A stretch of DNA of 64,000 bases from Clostridia bacterium (GTDB taxonomy: Bacteria; Bacillota; Clostridia; Saccharofermentanales; Saccharofermentanaceae): positions 248,001 to 312,000 of the forward strand of contig JAEEWG010000001.1 of assembly GCA_016287245.1 (NCBI GenBank). Direction: 5' to 3'. The stretch's first letter is position 1. Each line of letters begins with the position of its first letter. The notes beneath the pieces were generated by a model. It was given only the letters and a program-made list of their open reading frames with translations, searched no databases and was not told the DNA's origin. The position numbers and the translations under genes are program-made. Positions 54,290-63,274 of this stretch are shown here, in pieces.

Positions 54290-55599
54290 ATGGAATAGAA
54301 GTCAATATCGATCCGATCCCGATCAGGGACATCTCGTTCCCGAGCCCTTTTCCCGCAGGACTCGAGTTCTCCTCCCCTGCCCGCGGCACCTGGAACATCG
54401 CCCATCAGGGCATGCTGATCCCGCAGGCGCACGAGATCTTCGTCTGCGCCGCCAGCTGTCTTCGCGGTGTCGTACTGACCGCATATGAGATGCGTGCCGA
54501 AAAGCGTTTTTCGACTGTCGCGGTCGAAGAAAGTAACCTGATCGAGGGCAATATGGAAGATCTCATCATCGATGGTGTCAGCCACATCATCGATGAGCTG
54601 CCTCAAAAGCCGCCGTGCGTTCTGGTCTATACTTCCTGTGTCCACCATTTCTGCGGCTGCGATCTGGATATGGTCTATAGAGAACTCCGCTCCCGCTTCC
54701 CTATGATCGATTTTACCGACTGCTATATGAACCCCATCATGAGAAAGAGCGGTCGCACACCGGATCAGATCATGAGAAGCCGTTTCTATAGTCTTCTGAA
54801 GCCGAAGGATATCCTTCCCGGATCTGTCGCCTTTATAGGAAATGACTTTTCCACGGCCAAAGACAGCACTCTTTATAAGGCGCTTGCCTCCGCCGGTATC
54901 AAAATCTATGAGCTGACGGAATGTAATACCTACGAGGAGTATCAGGAGATGGCGCGCGCCGAATACTATATCGTCGATTATCCGTCTGCTAAAGTCGGCG
55001 GAGAGGACCTCTCCGAGCGTCTTTCGGGTAAACTTCTTTATCTTCCCTTCACCTTTACGTATAAGGAGATCCGCGAAAATGTCCGAAAGCTCAGTGAAGC
55101 CCTTCCGATCGTTCTTCCGGATTTTGATGCCGAGGAAGAAAAGTGTGAAGAAGCGTTAGCTTCTGCAAAAGAACTGATAAAGGACACACCGGTCGCGATC
55201 GACTACACTTCTTTCACGCGTCCTCTGGGTCTTGCGCGTCTTCTTCTCGACCACGGATTCAATGTCTGCCGCGTCTATGCCGATGCTTTTATCGGAGAAG
55301 AAAAAGAAGACTACGAATACCTTTGCGAAAAACACCCGGATCTGGAGATCTGGCCGACGCTTTCTCCGCAGATGCGCTTTGCCGCCGACCACCAAAGATC
55401 CGATTATCTGTGTATCGGCCAGAAAGCCGCGCACTTTAACGGCGCGCCGCACTTCGTAGATATCGTCGAGAATGGCGGACTTTACGGATACCAGGCAGTC
55501 ACAAAACTCTGCGAACTTATGGAAGATGCATTTATAAACGAAAAAGACATCCGGGAACGGATCTCGAAAAAGGCATGGGGGTGTGAAAGCTGCATATGA
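54274..55599 (+). CDS. NifD-like nitrogenase component 1 subunit
   Basis: A 441-residue member of the nitrogenase component 1 superfamily. Conserved cysteines: Cys58 and Cys62 in CAASCLRG and Cys122, Cys127, Cys129 in [11 protein letters not shown]. By rough comparison Cys62 and Cys122 match NifD Cys88 and Cys154, while the first P-cluster cysteine appears to be absent (ARGTWNIAH region). No counterpart of the FeMo-cofactor Cys/His ligands is evident. The protein ends in CESC-I, an unusual C-terminal CxxC. It probably forms a heterodimer with the next gene product around a [4Fe-4S]-type cluster. Function unknown. Confidence 0.9.
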   Translation: MLRKVNGIEVNIDPIPIRDISFPSPFPAGLEFSSPARGTWNIAHQGMLIPQAHEIFVCAASCLRGVVLTAYEMRAEKRFSTVAVEESNLIEGNMEDLIIDGVSHIIDELPQKPPCVLVYTSCVHHFCGCDLDMVYRELRSRFPMIDFTDCYMNPIMRKSGRTPDQIMRSRFYSLLKPKDILPGSVAFIGNDFSTAKDSTLYKALASAGIKIYELTECNTYEEYQEMARAEYYIVDYPSAKVGGEDLSERLSGKLLYLPFTFTYKEIRENVRKLSEALPIVLPDFDAEEEKCEEALASAKELIKDTPVAIDYTSFTRPLGLARLLLDHGFNVCRVYADAFIGEEKEDYEYLCEKHPDLEIWPTLSPQMRFAADHQRSDYLCIGQKAAHFNGAPHFVDIVENGGLYGYQAVTKLCELMEDAFINEKDIRERISKKAWGCESCI

Positions 55600-56735
55600 A
55601 CCAGACAAGTAGGATCCTTTCCACATACAGTGCCGATGCATTCGGCGTCGCCTCTTCTCTCTTTGAGCTCGGCGGCATGGTGATCATCCACGACGCTTCG
55701 GGATGCAACTCCACCTATACGACACACGATGAGCCCCGCTGGTACGATATGGACAGCATGCTCTTCGTCTCCGCGATCTCCGAGATGGAGGCGATCATGG
55801 GCGATGATGAAAAACTCATCTCCGATATTGTCACGGAAGCCCGTAAATTTCACCCGCGATTCATCGCGATCGCAGGTACGCCTATCCCTGCCATGACAGG
55901 CTTTGATGGTCCGAGCGTGGCGATGCAGATCGAAAATCTGACCGGTATCCCTTCCTTCGGATTCAACACGACCGGCATGAAGACCTATGTCTCCGGTGCC
56001 GCGATGGCCCTTCGGGATCTGGCCGCGCGCTTCGTCCGAAAAGACATCACTCCGAAAAGGGACCACTATATCAATGTTCTGGGCGCGACTCCCCTCGATT
56101 TTTCCACAAACGGACAGATCGAGAGCATCGTAAAACTCCTTACCGGTAACGGCTGGAAGGTCAACTGCACCTACGCCATGAACACGACTTTCGAAGCCGT
56201 AGAAAACATGGGGTGTGCCGATGTAAACCTCGTGATCTCAAGTACCGGAAGAGACACCGCCAAGTTCCTGAAAGACACTTTCGGAACACCTTATCTTGAA
56301 GCTGTGCCTTATGGAAAAGAATTCAGCAGGAAAGTCCTCTCTTCTCTCGAAAAGCTCTATAACGGAGAAGGAACGGATATTTTCGAAACCAAGGAAGCGC
56401 CTTCAGACGGGTGTTTTCTCATCGGTGAAGAGATCGCCGCTCTTTCTCTTTCGGAAGCGCTGCTTCTTGAAACAGGACGCTCTTTCCGCATCTTATGTCC
56501 CACAAACGATGGACCTCTCCTTCGTTCCACTGACCGCTACACGCCTTACGAAGACGATATCGTTGATGCTTTGTCCGGCGCGGAAACGGTCATCTGCGAC
56601 CCCACCTACCGGAATATCCTGACAGAAAAGGCACGTGTTATCGACTGGCCGCACGAAGCCTGCTCGGGAAGGATCTACCGTAAATATATTCCCAACTTGA
56701 TCGGCGATATCTCGGATATCTCCGAAAAACTGTAA
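55596..56735 (+). CDS. NifK-like nitrogenase component 1 subunit
   Basis: A 379-residue second subunit of the nitrogenase component 1 superfamily, shorter than NifK (about 520). Cys37 in ASGCNSTY matches the conserved Gly-Cys of NifK/ChlB-type proteins; the second expected cysteine (TTC region) is replaced by AGTPIPAMTGFDG. FGFNTTGMKTYVSGA and DFSTNGQIESI follow the family layout. With Cys62/Cys122 of the partner, three cysteines are in place for one shared cluster. Its ATG overlaps the nifD-like stop (ATGA), so the two are made in equal amounts. Confidence 0.9.
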   Translation: MNQTSRILSTYSADAFGVASSLFELGGMVIIHDASGCNSTYTTHDEPRWYDMDSMLFVSAISEMEAIMGDDEKLISDIVTEARKFHPRFIAIAGTPIPAMTGFDGPSVAMQIENLTGIPSFGFNTTGMKTYVSGAAMALRDLAARFVRKDITPKRDHYINVLGATPLDFSTNGQIESIVKLLTGNGWKVNCTYAMNTTFEAVENMGCADVNLVISSTGRDTAKFLKDTFGTPYLEAVPYGKEFSRKVLSSLEKLYNGEGTDIFETKEAPSDGCFLIGEEIAALSLSEALLLETGRSFRILCPTNDGPLLRSTDRYTPYEDDIVDALSGAETVICDPTYRNILTEKARVIDWPHEACSGRIYRKYIPNLIGDISDISEKL

Positions 56736-56753
56736 GAAAAGAAGGTAATTGAA

Positions 56754-57878
56754 ATGAACAAAAAACGCATTCTCTCTCTGATCGTAACGGTCGTCATGGT
56801 CATGTCCTTCGGGCTGTCCATGGGCTGTAAGGCAAAATCAAAGAAAGATTCTTCGGGAACCCACGTGGTCACGGACCATAACGGCAATCAGGTAGAGGTC
56901 AAAAATCAGATCGACCGAATCGTCGTCTGTGACATCCTCCCTCTCCCTTCCGTCCTGACCGTATTCTTTGACTCAGGTAAGAAGATCGTCGGCATGAACG
57001 AAGCCAGCATGATCGCTGCCAAAAACGGTCTTCTCGGCCAGCTCTATCCTGAGATCCTTCAGGCTTCCACCTCCTTTATGGACGGATCGAACGTCAATAT
57101 CGAAGAACTCACAAAGCTTCAGCCGGATATCGTCTTTTACAGCGGATCGAATAAAGAACTCGGAGAACAGCTGAGAAACAGCGGTTTTTCAGCGATCGGT
57201 ATTTCCGTTAATAAATGGAACTATAACACGATCGAGACTTTGAACAACTGGTTTTCTCTTTTAGGCGAGATCTTCCAGGAGAACGATAAGGCTGAGAAAG
57301 TAGCCAAGAGAAGCAACGAGATCTATAAGCTCGTGCAGGAACGCGTCAACAGCATTCCGCAGGATCAAAAACAGCGTGTCTTCTTCCTGTTTCAGATCAA
57401 CGAGACGAATATCACGACATCCGGAAAACTCTTTTTCGGACAGTTCTGGGCCGAGGCTATAGGTGCCGTAAACGTCGGCGAGGAACTGACGACAGATAAC
57501 TCCGTGGCAGTAAATATCGAGCAGGTCTATACGTGGAATCCGACATTGATCTTCATCACGAATTTCAATCAGGCTTATCCGGAAGATCTTTACGGGAATA
57601 CCATCGGCAACTATGACTGGAGTGAGATCGACGCCGTTAAGAACAAAAACGTCTTTAAGATGCCGTTAGGAATGTATAGAAGCTATACCCCGGGCGCCGA
57701 TACCCCGATCACGCTCCTTTACCTCGCAAAATGCGCTTATCCGGATCTTTTCGCGGATATCGACATCACGGCCGAAGCGAAAAGCTACTACAAGGATCTG
57801 TTCGGGATCGATCTTACGGATGAACAGATAAACGGCATCTTTAATCCGGATGCCGCCTCTGGTAATGTGTATATCTGA
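56754..57878 (+). CDS. Metal-chelate/cobalamin-type binding lipoprotein (BtuF/FepB-like)
   Basis: A 374-residue periplasmic-binding-type lipoprotein with signal MNKKRILSLIVTVVMVM and lipobox SMGC. The class III (helical backbone) layout is seen in HVVTDHNGNQVEV, DRIVVCDILPLPSVL, LTKLQPDIVFYSG and the long central helix before KQRVFFLFQ. It should pass its ligand to the FecCD-type permease at the start of the operon. Glu residues that salt-bridge to the permease are expected but not located with certainty. It is last in the operon, with AAGG before the ATG, and converges on pncB with a 15-base gap and no visible terminator. Confidence 0.93.
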   Translation: MNKKRILSLIVTVVMVMSFGLSMGCKAKSKKDSSGTHVVTDHNGNQVEVKNQIDRIVVCDILPLPSVLTVFFDSGKKIVGMNEASMIAAKNGLLGQLYPEILQASTSFMDGSNVNIEELTKLQPDIVFYSGSNKELGEQLRNSGFSAIGISVNKWNYNTIETLNNWFSLLGEIFQENDKAEKVAKRSNEIYKLVQERVNSIPQDQKQRVFFLFQINETNITTSGKLFFGQFWAEAIGAVNVGEELTTDNSVAVNIEQVYTWNPTLIFITNFNQAYPEDLYGNTIGNYDWSEIDAVKNKNVFKMPLGMYRSYTPGADTPITLLYLAKCAYPDLFADIDITAEAKSYYKDLFGIDLTDEQINGIFNPDAASGNVYI

Positions 57879-57893
57879 TAGCTGTTTAATGGA

Positions 57894-59099
57894 TCACTCG
57901 TGTTCCATGCGCCAGTCGATGCAGCGCTGCAGATAATGGACATAGTCCGGATTCTTGCACATGCCTTTACCATCCACATCGGATATCTTCGCCACATCCT
58001 GACCGTTGCACAGCGTCGTCTTCATGACGATGTTCAAAGCAGGCATATGCGTATCGTTTGCAATATATGTACCGATACCGAAAGCCACTTTGGCACGGCT
58101 CTGGAAGTGGCGATATATTTTGTCCGCTTTTTCGAAATTCAGGCTGTCCGAGAAAAGAAGCGTCTTCGTAGTTGCATCGATCCCGAGGGAGTTATAGTGG
58201 GATATCATCTTCTCTCCCCACTCGATCGGATCTCCAGAGTCATGACGCACGCCCGAAAAGAGCGTGGAATATGTCAGCTGGAAGTCACGAAGGAAGCAGT
58301 CTGTCGTGATCGCATCGGTAAGCGCAGTACCATTTAAGACGCCATATTCATCTACCCAGGCGCGAAGCGCATACCAGTTCGAATATGCCGGGTTATGCTT
58401 GTGATCGCCCTGGCCAACGCACATGATCCATTCATGCGCCATCGTACCGACCGGTGTCAGATTATACTTCTTTGCCAGGAACACGTTCGATGTACCGACA
58501 AACTTACTGTCCGCAAGATCCGCGGCCGCGAGCGCGCGAACGGCCATTTCCTGTGCCTCAGCCGACAAACGGCGTCGCATGCCGAATTCACTGAAGGAAG
58601 AAATGCAGTATTTTCCGCTTTGGAGCCATCCGATCTTCTCGTTAAGGCGCTCTTCAAAGCTCTTGATGAGATCGTCATAGTCATAGGCCATGCGGAAATA
58701 TACTTCATTTACGATCGCCAGTGTCGGGATCTCGTACATCGAAGTATTGAGCCAGGTTCCGCGTGTCTCGATCGAAAGGCCGCATTCTGCATCAGTCGTG
58801 ATGTCAAAGTCCTCATATCTCGGCTTCCACAGTCTAAGGAAATCGATATAGGAGCCCTTGATCCACTTAATGTCATCCAGGTATTGAAGTTCTTCTTCCG
58901 TAAACTGCAGTTCACAGTAAGCGCGGATCTGGTCTTTGATCTCTTCGATCATTTCAGATGTAAACTTGACGTCCTTATTTCTGCAACGGAAAGTCCAGGT
59001 GGTCTTATACGACGGGAACTGGTGATAGATCGCCTGCCCCATGGAAAACTTATACATATCCGTCTCAAGGAGACTTCTGATGATTCGATGAAGTTTCAT
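57894..59099 (-). CDS. pncB: Nicotinate phosphoribosyltransferase
   Basis: A 401-residue enzyme that forms nicotinate mononucleotide from nicotinate, PRPP and ATP. TDMYKFSMGQAIY near residue 12 is the N-terminal signature, SSFSEFGMRRR and GTMAHEWIM hold the phosphorylatable His, and GVRHDSGDP near residue 305 binds PRPP phosphate. The ATG at 59099 follows GGAGG. It is co-transcribed with the nicotinamidase gene, so the pair converts nicotinamide to NaMN for NAD salvage. Confidence 0.96.
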   Translation of the reverse strand: MKLHRIIRSLLETDMYKFSMGQAIYHQFPSYKTTWTFRCRNKDVKFTSEMIEEIKDQIRAYCELQFTEEELQYLDDIKWIKGSYIDFLRLWKPRYEDFDITTDAECGLSIETRGTWLNTSMYEIPTLAIVNEVYFRMAYDYDDLIKSFEERLNEKIGWLQSGKYCISSFSEFGMRRRLSAEAQEMAVRALAAADLADSKFVGTSNVFLAKKYNLTPVGTMAHEWIMCVGQGDHKHNPAYSNWYALRAWVDEYGVLNGTALTDAITTDCFLRDFQLTYSTLFSGVRHDSGDPIEWGEKMISHYNSLGIDATTKTLLFSDSLNFEKADKIYRHFQSRAKVAFGIGTYIANDTHMPALNIVMKTTLCNGQDVAKISDVDGKGMCKNPDYVHYLQRCIDWRMEHE

Positions 59100-59100
59100 A

Positions 59101-59643
59101 TTATGCTTTCCTCCAAGGTTCTTTTCCCTCATGGGCAATATCGATCTGACAGCACTTCATGGTAAGAAGCGAAGCTTCGTGGGAGGCCGGAGATACACCG
59201 GCACAGCAGGCCGCATCGACCATGATATCTCTTTCCGGGAAGAGGTTTTTGATCGTAAGCGCATTAGATACCACGCAGATATCCGTGCAAAGTCCGATCA
59301 GTTCGACCGGATCGGTATCACCATTAAGGAGCGGCTTCCAGCCGGTAAACCCGAAAGAAGGCTTTTCGATCACAAGTGCATCAGGTGCGGCATTACGGAT
59401 CTTTTCAGGTATCATCCAGCCCTCGGAACCCTTGATACAGTGTGGAACAGGAAGATACTTGCCTTCCCTGGTCTTCATATAATTCTTCTTATGCGTGTCC
59501 TGTGTAAAGATCACGCGATCCCCGTTCTTGACATAGGTCTTGATCTTTTTGACCACGTTACTTACGATCTTCGTTGCTTCCTTGGAGCCCAAAGCCCCGT
59601 CAATAAAGTCTTTCTGCATATCTACGACAATAAGTGTTTTCAT
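59101..59643 (-). CDS. pncA: Nicotinamidase
   Basis: A 180-residue isochorismatase-fold amidase that turns nicotinamide into nicotinate. Asp in VVDMQKDFIDGAL near residue 8, a Lys in the HCIKGSEGW region and the nucleophilic Cys in GLCTDICVVS near residue 123 form the triad; QDTHKKNY holds the metal ligands. The ATG at 59643 follows AGGAGG and matches the family N-terminus. It stops 1 base before pncB begins. A -10 (TATAAT, 59680-59675) lies upstream. Confidence 0.95.
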   Translation of the reverse strand: MKTLIVVDMQKDFIDGALGSKEATKIVSNVVKKIKTYVKNGDRVIFTQDTHKKNYMKTREGKYLPVPHCIKGSEGWMIPEKIRNAAPDALVIEKPSFGFTGWKPLLNGDTDPVELIGLCTDICVVSNALTIKNLFPERDIMVDAACCAGVSPASHEASLLTMKCCQIDIAHEGKEPWRKA

Positions 59644-59674
59644 AAGATGACCTCCTGTCATAACTGATATCTGC

Positions 59675-59680
59675 ATTATA
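59675..59680 (-). promoter_or_regulatory. Candidate -10 of pncA-pncB
   Basis: TATAAT on the minus strand 32 bases before pncA; the -35 would fall in the T tract of the tRNA-Arg terminator and is weak. Confidence 0.4.
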
Positions 59681-59690
59681 AATCAATTTT

Positions 59691-59730
59691 GAAGAAAAAA
59701 GAAAGACTCCCGATAGTATAGGAGTCTTTC
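59691..59730 (-). terminator. Terminator of tRNA-Arg
   Basis: A perfect 10-bp stem GAAAGACTCC/GGAGTCTTTC (59701-59710, 59721-59730) followed by TTTTTTCTTC on the minus strand. Confidence 0.88.
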
Positions 59731-59736
59731 TTTTAC

Positions 59737-59813
59737 TGGCGTCCACGAGAGGATTCGAACCTCCGGCCTGCCGCTTAGGAGGCGGCCGCTCTATCCTGCT
59801 GAGCTACGAGGAC
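59737..59813 (-). tRNA. tRNA-Arg (anticodon CCT)
   Basis: A 77-nt tRNA with anticodon loop CTCCTAA giving CCT, standard D and T loops and encoded CCA. The acceptor stem GTCCTCG/CGTGGAC has a U-U opposition at pair 5-68. It lies 32 bases after mtaD. Confidence 0.93.
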
Positions 59814-59817
59814 ATAT

Positions 59818-59841
59818 GAAAACGGAATCAGATCCGTTTTC
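59818..59841 (-). other. Stem-loop between mtaD and tRNA-Arg
   Basis: A perfect 9-bp stem GAAAACGGA/TCCGTTTTC with a 6-base loop and no clear T tract. It may be a weak terminator of the secA-mtaD transcript or a processing site in front of the tRNA. Confidence 0.45.
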
Positions 59842-59845
59842 TCTT

Positions 59846-61168
59846 TTACTTAAGACGAGTCATCGTCTTTTTCGTCTCTTCCTTCACCTTCTCAAGATCG
59901 ATCGTCTTCAGTTCATGCTTATAAAGCACGAAGTTTCCATCGATCATGACGGATTCCACACACTTCGGTCCGCAGGAATAAACCAGCGAAGAGACCGGAT
60001 TCCCGAGAGGCCACATCTGCGGGCAATCGTAGTCAATGACCTGAATATCCGCGCGATAGCCTTTATCTATAATACCACAATCTTCAAAACCGCAAGCGAG
60101 ATATCCGTTTCTCGTCGCCATCGTGAAGACTTCCGATGCCGAAAGAAGCGTCGGATCATAGGTGGATCCCTTGGCGATAAACGAAGCAAGCTTCATCTCC
60201 TGGAACATATCCTGATTATTGTTGCTTGCCGCTCCATCAGTTCCGAGGCAGAGCCTTACCCCTGCTTTCTGCATTTTGAAAAGATCCGCAAGTCCGGATG
60301 CGAGCTTCATATTGCTTGACGGGTTATGTGCGACCCATACCTTACGGTCAGAAAGGATCATCCTGTCCTGATCATCGAGATGCACGCAGTGAGCGGCAAC
60401 TGTCGTATCGCAAAGGAGTCCCGCTTCGTCGAGCTTTACGACAGGAGATACACCATAGCTCTTAACACAGTTTTCGATCTCGGTCTTCGTCTCGGAGATA
60501 TGGACACTTACCGGAAGATCGAATTCCTTCGCCACTTCGGAAAGAGGCTTATAGAACTCTTCCGGATAAAGATAGATCGAATGCACCAGAAGGCTCGGCT
60601 TAATAAGATCCGTATTCTGCTCCTTAATGAAAGCCAGGAAATCCTCGATACTCTTACGATCGACACTCCAGACGCCGTCCTTAAAGGACTTTCCCATAAC
60701 GGTCTGCTGAACACGGAATCCCGTCTCAATAGCGCCTCTGGCGATCTCGATCTGACCATCGTACATATTTGCGGCACAGGCCGTTCCGCCTTCGATCATC
60801 TCGGCCAGAGTCAGAAGATTTCCGTAGTAGAAATCTCCGGAGATCATCTTATCTTCTCTCGGGATGATCTCACCGAAGAGCCAGTCCTGAAGAGATGTAT
60901 CATCTGCGATGTTTCGGAAGATAGACATCGGAGTATGCGCATGGGCATTGGCAAATGTCGGACAGAGGATCTTATTCTTTCCATCATAGACGAACCAGTC
61001 CTCAGCCCCCGAAGCTTTTAAAGCTGCTTCGGCCTCATCTTTTGAAGTGCCCACATAGACGATATGATTACTGAAAACGGAGCAATAGCCGTTCTCAATG
61101 ACAGAAACCGGGGAATCGTCATGAGGGGTAACGATGGTAAAGCCGGAGAATAAAACAGATTTACTCAT
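59846..61168 (-). CDS. mtaD: 5-methylthioadenosine/S-adenosylhomocysteine deaminase
   Basis: A 440-residue amidohydrolase of the MtaD/SsnA/TrzA class that deaminates SAH, methylthioadenosine or adenosine. The metal site is NAHAHTPM near residue 73, VHISETKTE near 221, HCVHL near 264 and LGTDGAASNNN near 311. It lies 3 bases after ahcY, so it acts on the same methyl-cycle intermediates. Deamination would remove SAH or adenosine and pull the hydrolase forward. The exact substrate within the family is not decided. Confidence 0.9.
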   Translation of the reverse strand: MSKSVLFSGFTIVTPHDDSPVSVIENGYCSVFSNHIVYVGTSKDEAEAALKASGAEDWFVYDGKNKILCPTFANAHAHTPMSIFRNIADDTSLQDWLFGEIIPREDKMISGDFYYGNLLTLAEMIEGGTACAANMYDGQIEIARGAIETGFRVQQTVMGKSFKDGVWSVDRKSIEDFLAFIKEQNTDLIKPSLLVHSIYLYPEEFYKPLSEVAKEFDLPVSVHISETKTEIENCVKSYGVSPVVKLDEAGLLCDTTVAAHCVHLDDQDRMILSDRKVWVAHNPSSNMKLASGLADLFKMQKAGVRLCLGTDGAASNNNQDMFQEMKLASFIAKGSTYDPTLLSASEVFTMATRNGYLACGFEDCGIIDKGYRADIQVIDYDCPQMWPLGNPVSSLVYSCGPKCVESVMIDGNFVLYKHELKTIDLEKVKEETKKTMTRLK

Positions 61169-61171
61169 AGA

Positions 61172-62437
61172 TCACTCCTCCAGATCCCAGGAATGGATAT
61201 ATCTGTCCTGTTCAGGGGTAAGTTTATCGATGGAATAACCCTTCGACTTTAAGAGGAACTCACCGACACGGTCATCGATGACGACCGGGGTATCATATAC
61301 ATGCTTCGCCAGGTCTTTTCCGTGCTCGGCAATATATCTGGCGCTCTGGGCCTGAAGAGCAAAGCTCATATCCATGATCTCTACAGGGTGTCCGTCTCCG
61401 CTGGCAAGGTTGACCAGACGGCCTTCGGCGAGGATACAGATCGTTCTTCCGTCCTCCATGACGAAGCCCTCGATATTTTTCCTTAATTCTTTTCTCTCTT
61501 TTGCTATTTCAGCAAGCTGAACGAGATTGATCTCGACGTCGAAATGGCCGGCATTACAGCAGATCGCGCCATCCTTCATCTTCTCAAAGTGCTGCTTCGT
61601 GATAACGTCCTTACAGCCGGTCACTGTTACGAAAACATCGCCCAGCGGAGCTGCTTCATCCATGGTCATGACATCGTAGCCTTCCATAATGGCTTCACAG
61701 GCTTTTACCGGATCGATCTCGGTCACGATGACACGGGCACCCATCCCCTTGGCACGAAGAGCTACACCCTTACCGCACATGCCGAAACCGGCAACGACAA
61801 CATATTTACCTGCAACGATCAGGTTCGTCGTCGCCATGATAGCGGTCCATACGGATTGACCAGTACCGAAACGGTTATCGAAAAGGTGCTTGCAGCGGGC
61901 ATCGTTTACGGCGATGACCGGATAAGCAAGTCTTCCCTCTTCTTCCAGGATCTTGAGTCTGTGAACACCAGTTGTCGTCTCTTCACATGCACCGAGCATA
62001 CCGGATACCAGATGCTGATGCGTAGAGTGCAAAAGCATAGCGAGGTCGCCGCCATCATCGATCACGATGTCCGGACCGAATGCAAGCGTCATCTCAAGGT
62101 GTTTTCTGTATGTCTCCGGATCTGCGCCATGGATGCAGTAAACCTTCATGCCGCGCTCAACAAGAGCAGCAGCCACGTCATCCTGGGTGGAAAGCGGATT
62201 ACAGCCGGTAAGTGCCACATCAGCACCGCCTTCGCGAAGAACGAGGGCAAGATTGGCGGTCTTTGCTTCGACATGAACGCTGACAGAGATCTTTAATCCC
62301 TCAAACGGACGTGTCTCTTTTAATTCTTTCTCGATAATACGAAGAACGGGCATATTTCTATATGCCCAGTCGATCTTATGGTGTCCTTCCGGAGCCAAAG
62401 CGATGTCACGGATCTCATAACGAGGTAATTCACTCAT
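61172..62437 (-). CDS. ahcY: S-adenosylhomocysteine hydrolase
   Basis: A 421-residue NAD-dependent enzyme that splits SAH into homocysteine and adenosine. SVHVEAKTANLAL near 52, DDGGDLAMLLH near 125, EETTTGVHRL near 151, NDARCKHLFDN near 178, the NAD loop GFGMCGKGVA near 219 and HFDVEI near 298 are classic signatures. It lacks the roughly 40-residue insert of plant and some bacterial forms. It lies between the pnp and mtaD genes, linking SAH removal with purine salvage. Confidence 0.97.
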   Translation of the reverse strand: MSELPRYEIRDIALAPEGHHKIDWAYRNMPVLRIIEKELKETRPFEGLKISVSVHVEAKTANLALVLREGGADVALTGCNPLSTQDDVAAALVERGMKVYCIHGADPETYRKHLEMTLAFGPDIVIDDGGDLAMLLHSTHQHLVSGMLGACEETTTGVHRLKILEEEGRLAYPVIAVNDARCKHLFDNRFGTGQSVWTAIMATTNLIVAGKYVVVAGFGMCGKGVALRAKGMGARVIVTEIDPVKACEAIMEGYDVMTMDEAAPLGDVFVTVTGCKDVITKQHFEKMKDGAICCNAGHFDVEINLVQLAEIAKERKELRKNIEGFVMEDGRTICILAEGRLVNLASGDGHPVEIMDMSFALQAQSARYIAEHGKDLAKHVYDTPVVIDDRVGEFLLKSKGYSIDKLTPEQDRYIHSWDLEE

Positions 62438-62449
62438 AAAAAAGCCTCC

Positions 62450-63274
62450 TTACAATTTGGAGAAGAACTTCTCCATCAATGCAATACTGTTTTTCGAGGA
62501 AGCATTGGCATTTGTCATGACTTCCTCATGGGAAAGCGGCTGTCCGGATATACCGGCCGCAAAATTGGTAATGCAGGAAACTGCAAGTATTTTCAACCCA
62601 CTATGACTGCCGGCGATCGCTTCAGCTACCGTGGACATGCCGACAGCATCGGCTCCAAGCACGGAAAGTGCACGGATCTCAGCAGGTGTCTCATACTGGG
62701 GACCTCGGGTATAGGCGTACACACCCTCATGAAGAGGAATGTGAAGTTCGGAAGCGGCTTCCTTTAAAAGATCACGTAAACCCTTGTCATAGACTCTGGT
62801 CTGATCAGGAAAACGCGGGCCAAACTCATCCAGATTCCCACCTCGAAGCGGAGAATCACAGAAAAGACCGATATGATCGGTGATCACCATAAGCTCCGAT
62901 GGGTTCATGTTTTTATTGATCCCGCCGGCGGCATTGGTCATGATGAGATTCTTCACACCGAGTTTTGCCATGACGCGTACATAGAATGTCGCTTCCTGTG
63001 TAGAATAACCTTCGTAATAATGGAAACGTCCCTTCATGATGAATGTCAGTCTATTCGAAAGACGTGCCACCAGAAGCTTACCGTCATGTCCCGCGACAGT
63101 CGTCTTCGGAAAATGCGGGATCGCTTCATAGGGGATCTCTTTGATCGTCTCCACGCGCTCGGTCAAAGGACCAAGTCCAGACCCAAGCACAAGACAGGTA
63201 TCCGGAATCTCGGATACCTGTGTCTTGGTAAATTCAGATGCCTCAAGGATGTCTTTAATGTAAGACTCAGTCAT
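62450..63274 (-). CDS. Purine nucleoside phosphorylase
   Basis: A 274-residue trimeric-type PNP that splits inosine, guanosine or related nucleosides with phosphate. LGSGLGPL near residue 30 binds phosphate, [10 protein letters not shown] near 82, TNAAGGINK near 114, [14 protein letters not shown] near 190 and [10 protein letters not shown] near 212 build the active site. The ATG at 63274 overlaps the secA stop by 8 bases and follows AAAGGA; the longer open frame is secA sequence in another frame. It probably takes the nucleoside released by the AhcY/MtaD steps. Confidence 0.95.
   Translation of the reverse strand: MTESYIKDILEASEFTKTQVSEIPDTCLVLGSGLGPLTERVETIKEIPYEAIPHFPKTTVAGHDGKLLVARLSNRLTFIMKGRFHYYEGYSTQEATFYVRVMAKLGVKNLIMTNAAGGINKNMNPSELMVITDHIGLFCDSPLRGGNLDEFGPRFPDQTRVYDKGLRDLLKEAASELHIPLHEGVYAYTRGPQYETPAEIRALSVLGADAVGMSTVAEAIAGSHSGLKILAVSCITNFAAGISGQPLSHEEVMTNANASSKNSIALMEKFFSKL

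Noticed and set aside
53504..56735. True nitrogenase (nifHDK)
   Set aside because: The D- and K-like proteins are too short, lack several P-cluster cysteines and cofactor ligands, and no cofactor-assembly genes are present.
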